Shown here: piece after piece, positions 40,217 through 42,411 of the stretch | Layout: each line of letters starts with the position of its first letter | Position numbering within the stretch: position 1 is the stretch's first letter | Program-made: the position numbers and the translations under genes | Assembly: GCA_945900775.1 (NCBI GenBank) | Contig: CAMDJP010000024.1 | Span: 1-42,411, forward strand | Direction: 5' to 3' | From: Akkermansia muciniphila | GTDB taxonomy: Bacteria; Verrucomicrobiota; Verrucomicrobiia; Limisphaerales; SIAT01 | DNA length: 42,411 bases | The notes under the pieces: model-generated | Told to the model about the DNA's origin: nothing | Databases searched by the model: none | What the model saw: only the letters and a program-made list of their open reading frames with translations

Positions 40217-41510
40217 AATAGGACGACCCACCAGGGTCCGGTTCGCCGTCTTGGCTGGGCTGTGCGCAGCTGCTGCGCTCTCCTATGTCAGCCGCAACGC
40301 CATCGCCGTCGCCGAGAGCACCGTGCGCGCAGACTTGGAGCTGACGAAGGAACAGTCCGGCTGGCTGATGAGCGCTTTCTTCATTTCTTACGCGCTCTGC
40401 CAGATTCCCGGCGCGTGGGTTGGGCAACGCTTGGGGACGCGCCGCGCCTTGCCTGCGTTTGCCATCGCCTGGTCCATCACGACCGGGCTCACGGCCGTCG
40501 GTGGCTTCTTCAACCTGCTGGCCATGCGCGTGATGAAAGGCGTTTCGCAGGCCGGCCTGATTCCCATCTGCATCGGCGTCGTGGCGAAGTGGTTTCCCAA
40601 GACCGGCCAAGCCTTCGCGACCGGCGCGCTCGGCAGCTTTATGTCCGTGGGAGGCGCGGTGGGCGCGGTGCTGACAGGTTGGCTCGTCGTGGAGATTGGC
40701 TGGCGGTGGATGTTCGTGCTCTACAGTCTGCCGGGTCTCCTGTGGGCGGCGTGGTTTTGGGGCTGGTTCCGGAACACGCCGAGCGAGCACCCGGCGGTGA
40801 ACACCGCGGAGCGGGAGCTGATTTCCAGTGCCGGCGACTTGCCGTCGCCCGCAGGGGCTGCGGCACCTCCCACGCCGTGGCTCCAGCTCATCACTAGCCC
40901 AGCCATGTGGTGCATCTGCGGCCAGCAGTTCTTCCGCGGGGCGGGCTATATGTTCTTCACGAGTTGGTTCGCCACCTATCTCCAGGAAGCGCGTGGCGTG
41001 ACGATCCTCAAGTCCGGCTTTCTCACGATGCTGCCATTGCTCGCGGTTGTGGTGGGCGGCCTCGCAGGCGGTGCGATTTCTGACGCGGTCCTCAAGCGCA
41101 CCGGCAGCCGTCGTCTTGCGCGACAAGGCGTGTCCCTCGTCTCGCTCGGGCTTTGCGCGGCGCTGACCTTGTCTGCCTACTTCTTCGCCGACCCGCTCAC
41201 GGCGGTCCTCATAATCAGCGCCGGGTCGTTCTTCGCGGCAGTGGTGGGGCCGTGCGGCTACACCATCACGATAGATATGGGCGGCGCTCACGTGTCGACC
41301 GTGAACAGTGTGATGAACATGACCGGCAACTTCGGCGCGATGCTCTTCCCGCTGGCCGTGCCGTTGCTGCTGGGCGAGGACCAGAACTGGAACGTCGTGC
41401 TCGTGACCTTTGGCGCTCTCTACCTCGGCAGCGCGGTCTGCTGGTTGTTGCTGAAGCCCGATGGGACGGTGTTTGAACAAGCCTTGGTGCGCGCGAAGTC
41501 GGACTCTTAG
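40191..41510 (+). CDS. MFS transporter, ACS (sugar acid/anion symporter)-like
   Basis: The 439-residue product has about twelve membrane segments: VLAGLCAAAALSYVSRNAIAVAES at the start, GWLMSAFFISYALCQIPGAWVGQRLGTRRALPAFAIAW with the RxGxR-like loop, RVMKGVSQAGLIPICIGVVAKWFP, the central loop NTPSEHPAVNTAERELISSAGDLPSPAGAAAPPTPW and SVMNMTGNFGAMLFPLAVPLL near the end. The pattern is close to the ACS group that carries hexuronates, glucarate and similar acids with protons. The start is TTG 40191, overlapping the aldolase gene by 26 bp; no good alternative was found. The central loop contains a palindromic repeat segment (40828-40849) shared with the next gene. The likely role is import of the aldolase substrate. 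Confidence 0.88.
   Translation: MKQQNQSAEIGRPTRVRFAVLAGLCAAAALSYVSRNAIAVAESTVRADLELTKEQSGWLMSAFFISYALCQIPGAWVGQRLGTRRALPAFAIAWSITTGLTAVGGFFNLLAMRVMKGVSQAGLIPICIGVVAKWFPKTGQAFATGALGSFMSVGGAVGAVLTGWLVVEIGWRWMFVLYSLPGLLWAAWFWGWFRNTPSEHPAVNTAERELISSAGDLPSPAGAAAPPTPWLQLITSPAMWCICGQQFFRGAGYMFFTSWFATYLQEARGVTILKSGFLTMLPLLAVVVGGLAGGAISDAVLKRTGSRRLARQGVSLVSLGLCAALTLSAYFFADPLTAVLIISAGSFFAAVVGPCGYTITIDMGGAHVSTVNSVMNMTGNFGAMLFPLAVPLLLGEDQNWNVVLVTFGALYLGSAVCWLLLKPDGTVFEQALVRAKSDS
40828..40849 (+). repeat. Palindromic repeat inside the MFS gene, copy 1
   Basis: The 22-bp core has GGCGAC (40833-40838) and GTCGCC (40844-40849) around a TTGCC loop, preceded by GTGCC. It is translated in the frame S-A-G-D-L-P-S-P in the cytoplasmic loop between membrane halves. 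It differs from copy 2 (41697-41718) at one base. Confidence 0.8.
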
Positions 41511-41512
41511 AT

Positions 41513-42411
41513 ATGACCCAAGTCGAAACACCACAAAGCCGGTGTCGCTTCGCCCTCTCGTGGGGCGACATCACGCCACCCGCGAACATCTATCACCGCA
41601 TGTGGGGCGCGGCGAAACACGAGCGCGCCACGGGCGTGCATCGTCCGTTGCGCGCGACCGTTGCCATCTTCGAAGCGGCCGATGCGCCCACCGCTCGTGC
41701 CGGCGACTTGCAGTCGCCGTCTGGAACGGTCTCTCGCCAAATCCTGCTTGCGCTCGACCACTGCATCATGGGTGCCGTGGAGCACGGTCAGCTTGTCGCG
41801 CACATCGCGCAGGCCACCGGGGAATCGGCGGGGAGCATCCTCGTCGTGTTCTCTCACACGCACGGCGCGGGCTTGATGGGCTTGGAACGCGCGTCGCTGC
41901 CCGGCGGCGATTTGATTCCCAGCTATCTGCGCGACTTGGCGGAATGCGCTGCGGCATTGGTGAACGAAGCCGTCGCCAAGCTCGCGCCTGCTGACATCAC
42001 CTACGGCAACGGCCGTTGCAACCTCGCCGCGCACCGCGACTTCTGGGACGAGGAGCGCAAGCTTTGGGCCTGCGGGTTCAACCCCGCCGGACTTGCCGAT
42101 GACACCGTGCTCATCGCGCGCGTGACCGGCACCGACGGCACACTGCTCGCCAGCGTGGTCAACTACGCGTGCCACCCGACCACGCTCGCGTGGGACAACA
42201 CGCTCATCAGCCCCGACTACATCGGCGCGCTGCGCGAGGTGGTCGAGCGCGAGACGGGCGCACCGTGCCTCTTCCTGCAAGGCGCGAGCGGCGAGTTGGG
42301 ACCGGTCGAGGGCTTCGTGGGCGATGCGGCGGTGGCGGATCGCAACGGTCGCCAGCTCGCCTACGCAGCGCTCTCGGCGCTCACCGGGCTTCCGGCGGCC
42401 GGCACGCGCTT
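41513..42411 (+). CDS. Second neutral ceramidase-like hydrolase, C-terminus beyond the window
   Basis: The frame starts with ATG 41513, 2 nt after the MFS stop, and stays open to the end of the window (about 299 residues). It begins FALSWGDITPPANIYHRMWG, a ceramidase-type DITPP start. Landmarks follow: LVVFSHTHGAGLMG (SHTHxxG zinc motif), ASVVNYACHPTTLAWDNTLISPDYIGAL (NYxCHxT) and CLFLQGASGELGPVEGF. Compared with the gene at 34806 it lacks a signal peptide, so it may act in the cytoplasm. Near residue 62 the chain has ARAGDLQSPSG, encoded by a palindromic repeat shared with the MFS gene. Probable role: hydrolysis of an imported compound, together with the aldolase and transporter. Confidence 0.85.
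   Translation, partial: MTQVETPQSRCRFALSWGDITPPANIYHRMWGAAKHERATGVHRPLRATVAIFEAADAPTARAGDLQSPSGTVSRQILLALDHCIMGAVEHGQLVAHIAQATGESAGSILVVFSHTHGAGLMGLERASLPGGDLIPSYLRDLAECAAALVNEAVAKLAPADITYGNGRCNLAAHRDFWDEERKLWACGFNPAGLADDTVLIARVTGTDGTLLASVVNYACHPTTLAWDNTLISPDYIGALREVVERETGAPCLFLQGASGELGPVEGFVGDAAVADRNGRQLAYAALSALTGLPAAGTR
41697..41718 (+). repeat. Palindromic repeat inside the ceramidase-like gene, copy 2
   Basis: GTGCC then GGCGAC (41702-41707), loop TTGCA, GTCGCC (41713-41718). Same order and same reading frame as copy 1, encoding A-G-D-L-Q-S-P. It sits in a loop between the first beta strands, where length variation is tolerated. Confidence 0.82.

Noticed and set aside
40104-41534. Minus-strand open frame of 476 codons over the MFS gene
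   Set aside because: Translation is a low-complexity mix of H, R, E and A with no hydrophobic core or motif; the plus strand is a clear transporter.
1-42411. Search for tRNA, rRNA, CRISPR arrays and riboswitches
   Set aside because: No cloverleaf-like T-arm, regularly spaced repeats or known aptamer pattern was seen by eye; a covariance-model scan would be needed for certainty.

Overview
The window is a GC-rich, gene-dense stretch of a bacterial chromosome. The gene families point to the PVC superphylum, most likely Verrucomicrobiota. It has secreted planctomycete-type cytochrome proteins (PSCyt1/DUF1549/DUF1553 followed by DUF1501), a PVC-type heme-binding dehydrogenase, ThuA and PQQ-dependent sugar dehydrogenase homologues, a sulfatase and two neutral-ceramidase-like hydrolases. 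Housekeeping genes (recA, nrdR, accA, trmB, manA, an lptF/G permease) lie among them. Taxonomy is inferred from gene content only. No rRNA, tRNA or CRISPR array was seen.

Layout. 1-458: the N-terminal part of a secreted protein on the minus strand, cut by the window edge. 712-4838: secreted ThuA protein, PVC-type propeller/HEAT dehydrogenase, and a separate HEAT/cytochrome c protein; the last two look like one family split in two, with a strong intrinsic terminator between them. 4845-6247 (minus): nrdR, a small unknown gene and a HIT gene, with NrdR-box-like sequences upstream. 6413-7669: TSUP transporter and a DciA-like gene. 7680-10279 (minus): SDR epimerase and an unknown secreted protein. 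10433-15501: Sel1-trypsin fusion, U32/DUF3656 protein, recA. 15652-17256: secreted PQQ-type sugar dehydrogenase with its own terminator. 17757-19594: FIST-domain gene overlapping trmB. 19618-23689 (minus): apparent operon of lptF/G permease, FHA protein, accA, type I manA and a YvlD-like membrane protein. 23807-25238: small membrane protein and a divergent Gfo/Idh/MocA oxidoreductase. 25239-26478: a low-GC accessory pocket with a decayed IS1595-type element, a ribbon-helix-helix gene with a strong terminator, and three 9-bp tandem repeats. 26479-28456: NHL propeller and EamA transporter. 28546-34774: PSD1 protein with an embedded discoidin-like domain, DUF1501 protein and a kelch-like secreted protein. 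34806-36185 (minus): ceramidase-like hydrolase. 36457-39023: Tat-exported propeller and a sulfatase. 39296-42411: DapA-type aldolase, MFS carrier and a second ceramidase-like gene running off the end.

How it fits together. Much of the window encodes an exported toolkit for processing organic matter: heme and PQQ-type sugar oxidation, desulfation and amide or ester hydrolysis outside the cytoplasm, plus carriers and cytoplasmic aldolase and oxidoreductase enzymes for the products. Substrates cannot be read from the sequence. The most unusual signals are repeat-derived: a 17-bp palindrome lies in the same reading frame inside two neighbouring genes (MFS and ceramidase-like) and encodes AGDLxSP in both; two intrinsic terminators 13.6 kb apart share one core and both have GNRA loops; and the PVC dehydrogenase is split at a terminator.
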